Positions 38,201-48,542 of a DNA stretch of 64,000 bases are shown here, one piece after another. Under the pieces are notes generated by a model. That model was not told where the DNA came from. It ran no database searches and saw only the letters and a list, made by a program, of their open reading frames with translations. Numbering within the stretch: the stretch's first letter is position 1; each line of letters starts with the position of its first letter. Both the position numbers and the translations under genes were made by a program. The stretch is from Centropus unirufus (Eukaryota > Chordata > Aves > Cuculiformes > Centropidae), in assembly GCA_013397695.1 (NCBI GenBank), contig VYZI01000169.1, forward strand, positions 57,963 to 121,962, given 5' to 3'.

Positions 38201-41200
38201 TGCAGCCTTCTGTGTAAATGCAGGGACTCCCATCCTCTTGGAGAGGTGATTAATAGACCCAAATACAAGGTCTGCCTTACATCCTGTGCCTTCTTCACCA
38301 GAAGTTTCTCTCTTTCCCGTTGATGACCCATACAGCCAAGATAAAATGTAAGGCATGGACTTTCATGTGGCTCTTATGAGTACAAAACGGCCAAATTAGG
38401 CTAAACCTTCCTGGAAAATATGTTTCAACTCAAGTTAAAAACAAGAGCTGTCAGCGCTCTTCACTGCTTGCTGGAGTCACGCGGGGTTTCAGTGTGTGAT
38501 GATGACAGCTTCAATGGTGAAGACTGATTGTAGCCCCAGACGTTAGCCAAAAAAAGCTCAGTTTCTCTGCAGTGTCAGGTCAAACTGGCCGAGCCCACCC
38601 TGGTGGAGAAGGCAACTGCTGCTTTAAGGCGGAAACATCTTCCAGTTTTGGTGGAAGAGCCCCTCTAAAAGGCTTGAGCAGGGTTAGTTGCCCCAACATG
38701 TCTGAAGTTCATCCTCTGGTATGTCATGGCCCAGGGCTAAACCAAAAATGCATTGTTGCAGGTTGATCAATGACCATTCGTGAATCAAAAATGCATCATC
38801 GATCCCTGAAGGTCTTGGTGTCCCTATGAGCTGAGACGTGACAGATGGCTATAGCTGGTCAGCATCCATCTCCCCAGATAGCCATAAGCACGGGGTTCAG
38901 AGCTGGGTCTTTGCCATAGGACATATCCCACCGCACCAGCCTTCTCTTGGCCATGCATGGATGGGGAACCTCTTCCTGTGGGTTGTTTGACTCTTGTGAA
39001 GTCAAAAATGCAGCAAAGTATGTGCTCAGCTGTGCTCCCGTAATGTCCTCCTGCCCCTTTTCTCCACCAAAAGAGGTTACTGTCTCACCCCAAGTGACAA
39101 TCTAGATCTTTAGCACTTCCTACAAGCCTTGCATCAGCCACTCCCACTGGTGGTGGCTCTTCAAGCCTCTCCAGTGCTTGTAGGTGTTGGGTTCTCAGTG
39201 GTGGCATCTCTGACAGGGAGTTGAGCAGGGCTGTCTGCTGGCTAGGCTCTTCCTATCACCTCAGAGAGCTTCTGTCCTTGGAGGCTCAGCACCTAAGGGA
39301 TAATGCCCACTGGGTTTGTGCATGCCTGGTTTGAACCGCTCTGCAAGACTGGGGAGGTGGCTGTTCTCCCATGGTGGAATCAATATTTGTGTCTTTGGTG
39401 GGGTTGGCTTGGGACTTTTTCCGTGCTAGCAGCTTCTAGTCGAAGGTCCAGGTGGGCTGGTGAAATGCTGATGGTAGCGCTTTGCTCTTCAGCAGCAGCC
39501 AGCTGCTGGAGCACCTGCAGGACACACCTCATGGGGCTGGGCTTCAGCCAAAGTGGTTCAGGGATGTGGAAAGTAAAACCCAGTGGAGGAGGGATTTCCT
39601 TTACTTCCCTGCACGTTCTTGCTTTTGCTCTGCAAAGCTGCATCGCTGCACAGAGCACCAAGTAGCAGCAAGCGAGGGAAGAGATAAATCAGCAGGTTCC
39701 CGTTCTGCTAGAGCCGGGAGGTCTCTTCCCACGCAAGCTGTTTGTGATAAGGCTGTTGGTTTGGATATGGAGCAGATGAAGCCAACCGCTCCAAGTGTGC
39801 CTGCACTGGAGGAACTTCCCATCTAAGTGTGATAAGGAGCCCCCTTGAGAGCTACAAGGGCAGAAAGAGCTTCAAGAGGGCAGTGGCACCTCCTCCCAAC
39901 ACTCCCAGCAAGTGACGGGGCTGGTGTTGGACCCAGGGAGTCAACAGGTTAGCATTTAGAAACCCGGTTTTCTTTAGTCTTCAGGAGATATATATGTCTT
40001 GATGATCTCAAAGGTCTTCTCCAACTTAGCGATTCTATGATTCTATGAGTTTATCTTTTTACTGATAAAAATCATCAAGTTGACAGCAGCACCACGTTCA
40101 TCCTGGGCTTGAACAACACTCCAGGCTGCCAGGACTGGCCAAGAGCATGGCAAGTGGCTGTCCCTGCTGCCACTGGGCACGAAAATGCAATGATTAGTAC
40201 AGTAGTGAGGAAAATCAAACCAGGTTAGAAACACCAATGGCCATCTAATTTTCGAGTTAATAAACTGTTAAGGCTGACATTCCTTAAAATTCTTCCTCTG
40301 CTCTTCATCCAAACTGCATCATCTCAACATCCAAGGGATTTCTTCGGCTTTTTCCTATATTTTAAGCTCTTTTACTAGATCCTTCTCAGCTGTGGGTGGG
40401 GTGTGGAGGTCTGTGAGCTGGTGGATCTAGGGAGATGGGAATTGGCTTCTCCTTGGATGAAGATGACACGGCTTCAGAGAGACCTGTGGGATGGTTTTAT
40501 TCCCCCTGTTATCCTATAGTTCATTTGTTATTGTCTGTCTCCTATTTTTTTGGGTAGCGACTGATTCTCGTGGTATTTAAAAGATACCAGTGGGAATAGT
40601 GCTGTCAGCACTCCAAGAACAACGAGGAAATCCAAAAATAACTGTTCACTTTCAGTAATGACAGCTCTTGGGTCTCCCCTGGGGTGGGTTTTGTGCTTGG
40701 ACCCTGGAGCAAACCCATGGGCGCCCAAACCCAGCACATCAAAGGGATGCTGGGTCAGCCAAGGTTTGACATCTCACTAGGATAGGCTCTGCTTCACCCC
40801 CAAGCCTGGAGGTCAGTGCTTTGTATCTCAGATGGTTCCAGATGATTGGTTTGTTCCTTGTCCTCCCTCCCTTGTTCCCATTCCTACCCTGGGAGAGCGG
40901 AGGGGACTGAGATGGTGTCTTCTCCCGGTGGGAGTCCTGCTGGTGGACAGACCACCCTGGTTGAGCATCAAGCGGGAGCCAACAGGACAGTGGTGGCCCA
41001 GGTCCGCCCCAAAAGCGGATTTTGCAAAACCCACTCCCCAGTTTTCTCCCTCCACGTGGGGTGATGGATGTCATGTTTTCAATGTGGATTCTTAAATCCA
41101 TAAATCAACAGAAGAGAATGTTTTCCCAAAAGCTGAAGGGTCCTGCAGAAACATTTGTTGATCCTTGCTTGGGAAGAATCTCAGCTGATTTAGTCATGGT

Positions 41201-42590
41201 CGGATATTGTGATTGAAATCCAGTCTGATCACGTTAGCTTCTTCTTTTAAACCAGAAACTTGAGAAAAAGACACAATTCAGTGAGGATAAGGAAATTTCT
41301 GGAGGCTGACAAGGTGAGCTCCTGAATGTACTTGCTCCCCGTCTCTGCGAGGTGGGGTTAACCTGGATTGTTATCTTCTGCAGATCCTGAGCTACCTGCA
41401 TGCCTGTGACCGGCTGCTGAAGCAGGGCTATGAGGAAGGGCAGGTCGAAGAGGCCATGGAAATGTTCCAGTACTCGGAGAAAAAGGTCAGAGAGGGGCAG
41501 CCCAACCCAACCCTTTGTGCTGCGTCCTTCAGGATTGGTTTTCCGGCGGGCTTCACACTCCACTCCTCCTCCACTGCCCCTTGTGCAGCCTCCTGCCTCG
41601 TCAGACCCATTGCCCTGCAAGCAGTGAGCACAGTCTCACAGCAGACCTAGAGCAGCATTGCTGTAAACACCCCCTGCAAAGGACACCCCCTCCATAGCTC
41701 CTCTCCATCCATCCTCTCACCTCACCATGGAAGCACAAGGCTTCCTCAGACCCTGCACAGGGAATTCCCACCCGGAGCCCACCAGCACTCGTGCTCCCTC
41801 CCTCCATCCTGCCTCCCCCTTTGTGTTCACCCTGCAGGGAGAAGATCCGTGGTGGCTGGGTGTTGTTCTCCACCCCCAGTCTCCTCCTGGGGGTGGTGAA
41901 AAGCTGGGAGAGAGAAAAGCTGCTGGAAATCTGGGCTGGTGGTTTCATGTGATGCTGATAGCGTGTAGGCTTGCTGGCTCCGTGCTCATCAGGGCTGCAG
42001 CGGCAGGAGGGCGCCCGGTCTCGGTGTCAGGCAGGGGGTTATTTATTGAGGACACGGCTCCAGGAGATGTGGTGCTGGGGTCCAGCCTGAGCAAGGGGGG
42101 CAGCAGCTTGTACTCACTGCCTTTCCCTGGTCTCCTTATAACACCGGCAAACACTTGGGTGAAATTCATATTAAACTTTATGCGGCGTAAGTGAAGCAAG
42201 AGGCTGACTTTATTAACCATTTCTTCCTTGAAAAGATGGTGTAAAGGCACGCTTTGAAATGCCAGCAGTGATCTGGGTGCCTTCGCTCTGCTGTTTGGCA
42301 GCGGCACCAGCAGTGCCCTTCAGTGGTAACACAACCCGGCCAGGTCATCTGGCTGCAGCCTTGTCACCCAATGCTGTTTCTGCTGCAACTCTGTGATAAA
42401 TCCATCCTTGAAAACCCATGATAACATCCCTCCTTTCTCTTCTTTCTTCTTCCAGGCAGCTGAATTCTTGCATTTGTTAGCTCAGTTTAACGATATGGGT
42501 TTTCAGCAAAATGAAATCAAAGAAGTTCTTTTGCTTTGTGGGAATCAGAGGGAGAAGGCGCTGGAAGAGCTCGTGATGAAAGCCCAGTGA
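32297..42590 (+). CDS. UBAP1L: UBAP1L, ubiquitin-associated protein 1-like
   Basis: Paralogue of the ESCRT-I subunit UBAP1, which sorts ubiquitinated cargo into multivesicular bodies. The function of UBAP1L itself is poorly known. Five coding exons (32297-32428, 34209-34955, 36380-36589, 41384-41485, 42456-42590) join at codon boundaries to give 441 residues (human about 381). The N-terminus MSYLDDVPFR is a UMA-like motif; then HDFSLERKVLYWVEVA and WLLLVDP. The middle (about 95-280) is low-complexity and acidic or serine-rich (ETWHSEEDGYSEDDEYSSTS), longer than in human. The C-terminus is the SOUBA ubiquitin-binding solenoid: ADLLSALSQEERDLIEPVIA, GYPTRKAILTLQKTGRQSLS, CDRLLKQGYEEGQVEEAMEM, FNDMGFQQNEIKEVLLLCGN, ending EELVMKAQ. 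The ATG exon follows an acceptor at 32273, implying an upstream non-coding exon. Copies of a 279-base duplication lie before exon 4 and after the stop. Confidence 0.95.
37806..38175 (-). mobile_element. CR1 LINE fragment in UBAP1L intron 3
   Basis: The + strand starts TTGTAGAATGGTTTGGGTTG, continues AAAGATCATCTAGTCCCACC, GATCTTGAACACTTCCAGGG and ends near CTTGGAGCCTTCTCTTCTCC. This is a reversed CR1 3' half. Confidence 0.9.
39988..40050 (+). mobile_element. CR1 3' tail in UBAP1L intron 3
   Basis: CTTGATGATCTCAAAGGTCT, then TCTCCAACTTAGCGATTCTA, then two ATTCTATGA units. Only the terminal 60 bases are left. Confidence 0.8.
41018..41296 (+). repeat. 279-bp direct duplication, copy 1 (UBAP1L intron 3)
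   Basis: Starts GATTTTGCAAAACCCACTCC and ends CAGTGAGGATAAGGAAAT. It matches 42902-43180 base for base apart from scattered substitutions; both copies are exactly 279 bases. It ends 87 bases before the exon at 41384. It has no LTR-like ends and no similarity to CR1. Confidence 0.9.
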
Positions 42591-42901
42591 TCAGCATCCT
42601 GGACCTCAGCCACAGCTTCCCCTCTCCAGACTGGATCACTGAAGGGCTCGGGTGGGTCAGCACGCGCTCAGCCTCCTGCTGCTCCATCCCCACCCCGAGC
42701 AGCGTGGCTCACCGGGCACGAACCTTCCAGGCACTGGCTTGATATCTCCTTTTCTTTTGTGGACATCTGTCATAAGTGTGTTTGTCACTGCACCAAGGCA
42801 AAGGCTCTATAGCAGGAGTCTTTATCTCTTCACCCACACATCTCCACCCTTGATCATCTCAGCTCTTCAGGTGCAATAAGATCCAAACCGCTTTCGGTTT
42901 A

Positions 42902-43180
42902 GATTTTGCAAAACCCACTCCCCAGTTTTCTCCCTCCACGTGGGGTGATGGATGCCATGTTTTCAATGTGGATTCTTGAATCCATAGCTCAACAGAAGAG
43001 AATCTTTTCATAAAAGCTGAGAAGTCTTGCAGAAACATTTGTTGGTCTTTGCTTGGGAAGAGTCTCAGCTGATTTATTCATGGTTGGATATTGTGATTGA
43101 AATCCAGTCGGATCATGTTAGCTTCTCTTTTTAAACCAGAAACTTGAGAAAAAGACACAATTCAGTGAGGGTAAGGAAAT
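42902..43180 (+). repeat. 279-bp direct duplication, copy 2 (3' of UBAP1L)
   Basis: Same orientation and length as 41018-41296. It begins 311 bases after the UBAP1L stop, so it may lie in the 3' UTR; a candidate ATTAAA signal lies at 43213. Flanks do not match those of copy 1. Confidence 0.9.
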
Positions 43181-43857
43181 TAAAAAGCAGGCTCCTCTTG
43201 CTCTAGAAATACATTAAATTTATTCAATGCCGTGAAAAATGGTTTGTGAAAGGGTTTTTTCTCAGACAACTTCATGAAATCAGAACAGGGAAGGAGCAGC
43301 TCTGCTGCCCTCATACTCTTCCCAAATCAGGAAAATTCAGGGGATGCTTCCCTAAACTATGGTGACTCCAAACGAAGTTAAGCACAGATGTCAGGATCAG
43401 GGAAATCTGGATGCCCAGGGGTATTTCTGTGTGTAGCTGAGGGACAAAGAATGGGTGATTCAGATCACCTTGCAGGCCGTGTCTCCTGGCTTGGCAATGG
43501 AACAGTGCGCTGTGTTTTCACATAGAAGTGCATGGTTTTCCTGTGAATTCGATACAGATGAGGTTTCTTTGAGTAAAGATGGTTGAAGGGGTCCTTCTGA
43601 AATGTATTTGTGTCTTTTCTTGTGAAAATGCCAACTGGCACAACGTAGCAGAGAAAATCCTTAATTGGTTATCTTAGTACCATTTTTCCATTGTATCCTT
43701 CCAATCAATCTCCAAGTCCATGGTAAAACACTGTCCCTTCTCTGTGTGTATCTAGGTAGGTGCCAAATGCCAGCAGGAGGGCACAGCCCTCCGTGGCCAC
43801 CTTGGTCCTTACCTGGTTGCAATGAGGAAACTTGGCATCCAGGCTTTTGGGGACATG

Positions 43858-44112
43858 ACCTGTCCATATTTCTAGGACAAGAGGAAATGGGCTCAGGTTG
43901 TGCCAGGGCAGGTTCAGATTAGCCATCAGGAAGAATTTCTTCACCAAAAGGTTCCTTAGGCTCTGGCAGAGGCTGCCCAGGGAGGTCCCCATCCCTGGAG
44001 GTGTCTAAAAGGCGGGTGGATGAGGTGCTCAGGGATCTGGTTTAGTAGTGGATGGATACAGCTGGGCTTGATGATCTCAAAGGTCTTTTCCAACCAAGTT
44101 ATTCTATGCTTT
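43858..44112 (+). mobile_element. CR1 3' fragment
   Basis: GACAAGAGGAAATGGGCTCA, GGTTCAGATTAGCCATCAGG, AGGCTGCCCAGGGAGG, GATGAGGTGCTCAGGGATCT, then TTTTCCAACCAAGTTATTCT at the 3' end. Confidence 0.88.
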
Positions 44113-45825
44113 ATACCTTCTTTTCTTTAACATCATTGAATAGGAAAATGTGGCACCTTGTATGGCCAAGCGAGATATCTGTGGGGAGCTTACAGGCTCT
44201 TCTTGGAGCTCCCAGCCCTGTTTTTCCTCCAGCTTTCCCTGGGTCATACAAGCTTTTATTTTCGATACGGCCCTTATAAGGCGAGTCCGTTCTACAGGCG
44301 GCTTTTCGTTACTTTCAGCCTTGCCAAGATGATGTCACCTTCAAAAAGGAACTTGCAAAAGGTTAAACTGTGATCGGGCAAGATCGCTTTGCCTCAAACT
44401 GTGATCCCTGGCAGAGTGAACACCGTGAAGATTGAAAGAGGAAGATAATGGTGCTGTTCTGGTGCCAGCAGTGTGTGATGGTGAGGACTAAACTGTGGTG
44501 GAGCGAAGCACATTTGCAGCATCGCACCCACTCACTGTGCAAAGGCTCAGCTGCCTCGTGCTCTCATTAGATATTTGTTTGGTTCTGGCTCATCCTTTCC
44601 CCTCTCCTGCTGGCAGAGGTAAGAACCATATCTGCTTTTCCTCCTTGGGTCTTTAAAATAATCTTGTGTTTCTTTATGTATTGTGGTCTGGATTAATGGA
44701 AGCAACAGGTTGCTCCTCTCTTGGGAGCATCCATGCCACACTCAGTGCCTGCCAAGACCTGTTCTTTCCCCTAGGTGCTACACATCACATCTTCAAACCT
44801 TTATCATTTTTGTTGGCAAATACCTTTGTAAACCCCTGGAAAAAAGCAATCTGTGAGCACGGGGGGAGAGGTTTTGTCACTCAGTGGTTTCAGAGCTGGA
44901 GGGGAGAGGAGAGCCTGCCAAGTTCAGCTGTCCCAGGTTGGCCACAGGAGCCTGTCATAAATATTTGAGTAACAGAATTATTTTAACTTTATTTTAATGG
45001 AGGCTTTAAGCTGTATGTTCAACTTAAAATGGTTTTAAAGTATTATGCTTCCATATGCTGCTTTCAGCTAGGAGAAGACAGCGTGATATGTTAATTGGCT
45101 TTGTCTAGGAAGGGAACAAGGATTCGACTTGATGGGCTTTCTGCTAACAGCCTGCCTGAGCCCAGTGTGGAGCTGGGTGAGGTCCACCACTGTCTCTTGT
45201 CTCCCCCCTGCCACCAGCAAACCCTCACCTCCACCAGCTGCGGTCCCCATCCCAGGGGTGGCAGCGGGGTGGTGGCCTTGCCCAGCAGCAGAGGGCAAAT
45301 GGGGACAAGGCATATCAAGTGGTTTTCAATCTGAACATGGATGAGAGCTGGGGTTTTATTGTTTGTTTTGGTTTGGGGTGGTGGTGTGTGAGTTTTTTTC
45401 TCAAATGCGGGAACTGTTCTGAAAACACTGAGAACTTGGCGACGGTCACCAGCGGAGGTATTTGAGGCATCCCAGTTGGTATTCCCTTCCGCTCTGTCTC
45501 AGCCAAGTGAGGTCCCCCAGTGTCCCCTGCCTGGCAAAACGGGCAGCCCAAAACTTGCCCCTTGGGCAGGAAAAGCAGCTGAGCTGTAGTCAGGCTTTGC
45601 TGCTGCCCTGGTCGCAAAGGGGAGCTCTGCTTTCCCCAGAAGGCCCAGAGCTGGTGTTGAGGTCTGGTGACCTTTGATGCTGGAGGATGGTGTTTCATGA
45701 GAACACCTTTGCCAGCAGAGAAGACCTCTGCAAGGCTGGCATGGCCATGCAATGATGATGCTCTCTCCTTCCCTTCTCTTTTTGCACCTTTTTATATTTC
45801 CAAGGTTTGCAATGTCTTAAAAAGA

Positions 45826-46045
45826 ATCCTAGAATGGTTTGGATTGGAAGGGACCTCAAAGCCCATCCAGTTCCAATCCCCCTGCCATGGGCAGGGACAC
45901 ATCCCACCAGACCAGGCTGCTTAAGGCTCCATCCAACCTGGCCTTGAACACCTCCAGGGATGGGGCAGTCACAGCTTGCCTGGAAAACCTGGGCCAGTGC
46001 TTCACCACTCTCCCTGTCTTGGCTCAAATCACCCTGTGATGAGTG
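45826..46045 (-). mobile_element. CR1 3' fragment
   Basis: The + strand reads ATCCTAGAATGGTTTGGATT, GGAAGGGACCTCAAAGCCCA, TCCAACCTGGCCTTGAACAC, CTCCAGGGATGGGGCAGTCA. It is a reversed CR1 3' end between UBAP1L and KBTBD13. Confidence 0.9.
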
Positions 46046-46273
46046 GCAGCACTTGCCACGCTGTTGGGGCTGTGCTGGGCCTTGGCAGATAAGCCTGGAG
46101 GAGACAATAGCTGGCTGATTCACTTGGGGGTACCAGATGGCCCCCAGGTCCCAGAAACCCCTCAGCACCCAACGCCCGGGAGATGCTTTCTTTCAACCCC
46201 CTCAACAATCTTCCCCGTTCCTCTCAGGACCTCATTGCAACCAGAACCAACCATGGAGATCTCCCTGGGGAGA

Positions 46274-46377
46274 AGATGACGGTGGTGTCCAGTGGCTTCC
46301 ACAAACAAAGATCTGCCCCATGGCTTGGGCACAGGGTGCTGCCACGCTCAGCTGTGGCGGATCAGAGATGAGTGTCC
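46274..46377 (-). pseudogene. Degraded partial copy of the KBTBD13 coding exon
   Basis: About 104 bases that match KBTBD13 positions 47426-47533 (kelch region, coding for part of QPSAAAPCAQAMGQIFVCLW and the residues after it), in the same orientation. A four-base deletion after CAGTGGCTTCCACAA shifts the frame, and several substitutions follow, so it cannot code. It lies about 650 bases past the KBTBD13 stop. Imperfect 24-base direct repeats (46249-46272 and 46426-46449, 20 of 24 bases equal) flank it. Probably a local duplication; not a processed copy, since only a fragment is present. Confidence 0.8.
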
Positions 46378-47027
46378 TTTGCCCTTCTCTCCATCTTCCC
46401 CTCCTCCTCCCAGGATCCCGTTAGCAACCATGAGGACCTCCCTAGGGAGCGCGGGGCTGCGTGAGAACCACACTCCCACGTATAGCTCTGAAATGGAGCT
46501 GCAGCTGAAAAAGCATTCAGTGGGCAGGAGCAAGCCTTGACGTGGATCCCTGTTAGGATGTATTTTCCTTGAAGGCAGGGGGAGGAAACACAAACCCCAA
46601 AAGCAATGAAAACCACAAGGGTTTCTATAGCTTTCCCTTTAATTCCAGGATATAATGAATGATTTCCCAGCGGAGCAGAGAGGAGGGTGGGATGCTGCGC
46701 ACCTTCAGGGTGAGGTCACAGTGAATATAACCCATGTTTTCACCTCTTTGGTACCCGTCCTCTGGCAGAAACTATGAAGCCCTGCATGTGGTTGGCTCAC
46801 GAGTCCACATCTGGCAGGACTTTGCACACAGCCCATGCTGGGTGGGCAGAGGCGGGCAGCAGCTGCCTACAGCCCCTTTCCCCCTGGAAGCATCACCTCC
46901 AAGGTCCAGTGTGATATGGCCCTGGACCTGAGCATGGCTCCATGGAGGAGAGGAGCATGGGGGAGCGATGGGTGCAGAGCCGAGGCCACATGCAAGGAGA
47001 ACATCCCGACGTGGGATGGGGGGCCAC

Positions 47028-48410
47028 CTACATTGCGATGTTGTGGTCGCGCTTTGGCAGCCGCAGGAGAAAGGTCTGAAGGGAGCCACTGCGTGGAAAA
47101 CCTGCCCGCTCCTTCTTGGACCTCCAGGTCTCCGCCTCCACGGAGTAAAGCAGTGTCAGCATCTTGTTGACAGTGTAAACGGTGTCACCTTTGATGACGG
47201 CGGTGAAGAGGGCTCCTTTGCTGTTCATGAACTGCCCGGGCAGGGAGGTCCACTGCCGTGACGTCAGGTTGAAGCAGTCAATGACACAACGCAAGAAGTC
47301 ATCCGAGGGGCCGTTTCGCATGACGTAGAGGTTGTCACGGTGGGCCACCATGCAGTGCCCGTAGCTCTGGTGCCGCTTGAGCTCGGTGATGGGAAGCCAC
47401 GCGTCTTGCCGAGTCTCGTACTCGTAGATGACGGTGGTGTCCAGTGGCTTCCACAAGCAAACAAAGATCTGCCCCATGGCTTGGGCGCAGGGAGCTGCCG
47501 CGCTCGGCTGGGGCAGGTCGGAGACGAATGTCCAGGTGCTGGAGGCCACATCGTACCTCTCCACAGACTTGAGCGAGATCTTCTCGTACTCCCCACCGAT
47601 GGCATAGAGGTAGCCCTCATGGCCCACCAGCCTGACGTCGTAGCGCAGCTGGTGCGGGCTGGGGAACTCACTCCAGGCGTTGGCATCAGCATCATAGCAA
47701 AAGCTGCTCTCCACCACCTGCTTGCTGGCCCCGTAGACACCACCCACAATGTAGATCTTATTATCCATGGTTGCCATGCCGGCTAGGAACGTGCTAGCGC
47801 TCAGCGGCAGGCAGGAGAGGGTCCTCCACGTGTTTGTCTCCTCATCCAGGTAGCAGATGGTCCTGGAGAGGTCCTCCAAGAACTCAAAGGTGGGCGTGTG
47901 GGCTCCTACTGCCACAAAGGTGCTGGGCAGGAGGGCTTCCACGTAGGCCAGCAGGTCATCGGAGAGGCAGTCCAGGTACTCCTCCAGCTCAGCGTAGCTG
48001 TCCCTGATGTAGAGGGCGGCACAGTGGAAGAGGTCCAGGAGCCCAAAAATGGCAGCAGATTGGTACAGCAGGATGCAGTTGTCAGAGTTGATGGAGTGGA
48101 TCAAGAACTTGGCCAAGGTCTTTACCTGCAGGAAGGCGGCACACTCAACTGCCTGGATGGTCTCTTCGCTGCCGAGGATGGGCCTCTCTCCCGCCAGCAC
48201 CTGCAGCATGGCCAAGAACCCGGCCGCGCTCAGTTCCCCCAGCCTGATCTCCTCCTGCGTGCTCTCCCTCATGCCAGAGCGGAAGAGAGCACGGAAATAC
48301 TCGCTGCTCTCCACCAGCAAGCTCTTCTCCACCCAGAATGCCTGCTCTTCCACCTGGATACACACCCGCTCTGGGGGTCCTGCCTGGGAGCCTTCCTCCT
48401 CCGGGGTCAT
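47028..48410 (-). CDS. KBTBD13: KBTBD13, muscle BTB-kelch CUL3 substrate adaptor
   Basis: Skeletal-muscle BTB/POZ-kelch protein that pairs with CUL3 in a ubiquitin ligase and binds actin thin filaments; human mutations cause nemaline myopathy NEM6. A single uninterrupted exon gives 460 residues (human 458), as the human gene is also intronless. The BTB domain is about residues 15-115 (FWVEKSLLVESSEYFRALFR, SGMREST, QAVECAAFLQVKTLAKFL). A short BACK-like linker follows. The kelch propeller starts about 195 (CYLDEETNTWRTLSCLPL, IYIVGGVYGASKQVVES, LYAIGGEYEKISLKSVERYD, TWTFVSDLPQPSAAAPCAQA) and runs to GSLQTFLLRLP near the end. The final residues HNIAM differ from human. The frame stays open to about 48488, but the first ATG is at 48410 with A at -3, and it gives the family length. 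Confidence 0.97.
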   Translation of the reverse strand: MTPEEEGSQAGPPERVCIQVEEQAFWVEKSLLVESSEYFRALFRSGMRESTQEEIRLGELSAAGFLAMLQVLAGERPILGSEETIQAVECAAFLQVKTLAKFLIHSINSDNCILLYQSAAIFGLLDLFHCAALYIRDSYAELEEYLDCLSDDLLAYVEALLPSTFVAVGAHTPTFEFLEDLSRTICYLDEETNTWRTLSCLPLSASTFLAGMATMDNKIYIVGGVYGASKQVVESSFCYDADANAWSEFPSPHQLRYDVRLVGHEGYLYAIGGEYEKISLKSVERYDVASSTWTFVSDLPQPSAAAPCAQAMGQIFVCLWKPLDTTVIYEYETRQDAWLPITELKRHQSYGHCMVAHRDNLYVMRNGPSDDFLRCVIDCFNLTSRQWTSLPGQFMNSKGALFTAVIKGDTVYTVNKMLTLLYSVEAETWRSKKERAGFPRSGSLQTFLLRLPKRDHNIAM

Positions 48411-48534
48411 CTTCAGTGCTTCTTGGCCGGGGGAGGTGGGGCAGCACCCAATGCTCCTCCGTGCTGCGCCCCTTCGTGCCTCCGCCACCCTTTGATGCCT
48501 TCGCTGTGCTGCCCGCCACGCTGCTGCCTTGAAA

Positions 48535-48542
48535 TATAAATA
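48535..48542. promoter_or_regulatory. TATA/MEF2-like element upstream of KBTBD13
   Basis: TATAAATA on the + strand (TATTTATA on the KBTBD13 strand), 125 bases before the KBTBD13 start codon. It could be a TATA-type element or a MEF2-like AT core, which would fit a muscle gene. The flanking bases do not fully match the MEF2 consensus, and the better TATA orientation faces away from KBTBD13, so the role is uncertain. Confidence 0.3.

Larger units (their letters stand above)
42591..47027. other. UBAP1L to KBTBD13 convergent intergenic region
   Basis: Holds the UBAP1L 3' UTR, the second 279-base copy, two CR1 elements (43858-44112 and 45826-46045) and the KBTBD13-derived fragment at 46274. No coding gene is recognised in the remainder. 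Confidence 0.55.

Noticed and set aside
48411..48488. N-terminal extension of KBTBD13 to 48488
   Set aside because: That frame would begin with GTG, not ATG. The first ATG (48410) gives 460 residues, the family length.
47898..48539. 213-codon + strand frame opposite KBTBD13
   Set aside because: Shadow of the KBTBD13 coding strand, with no domain of its own.
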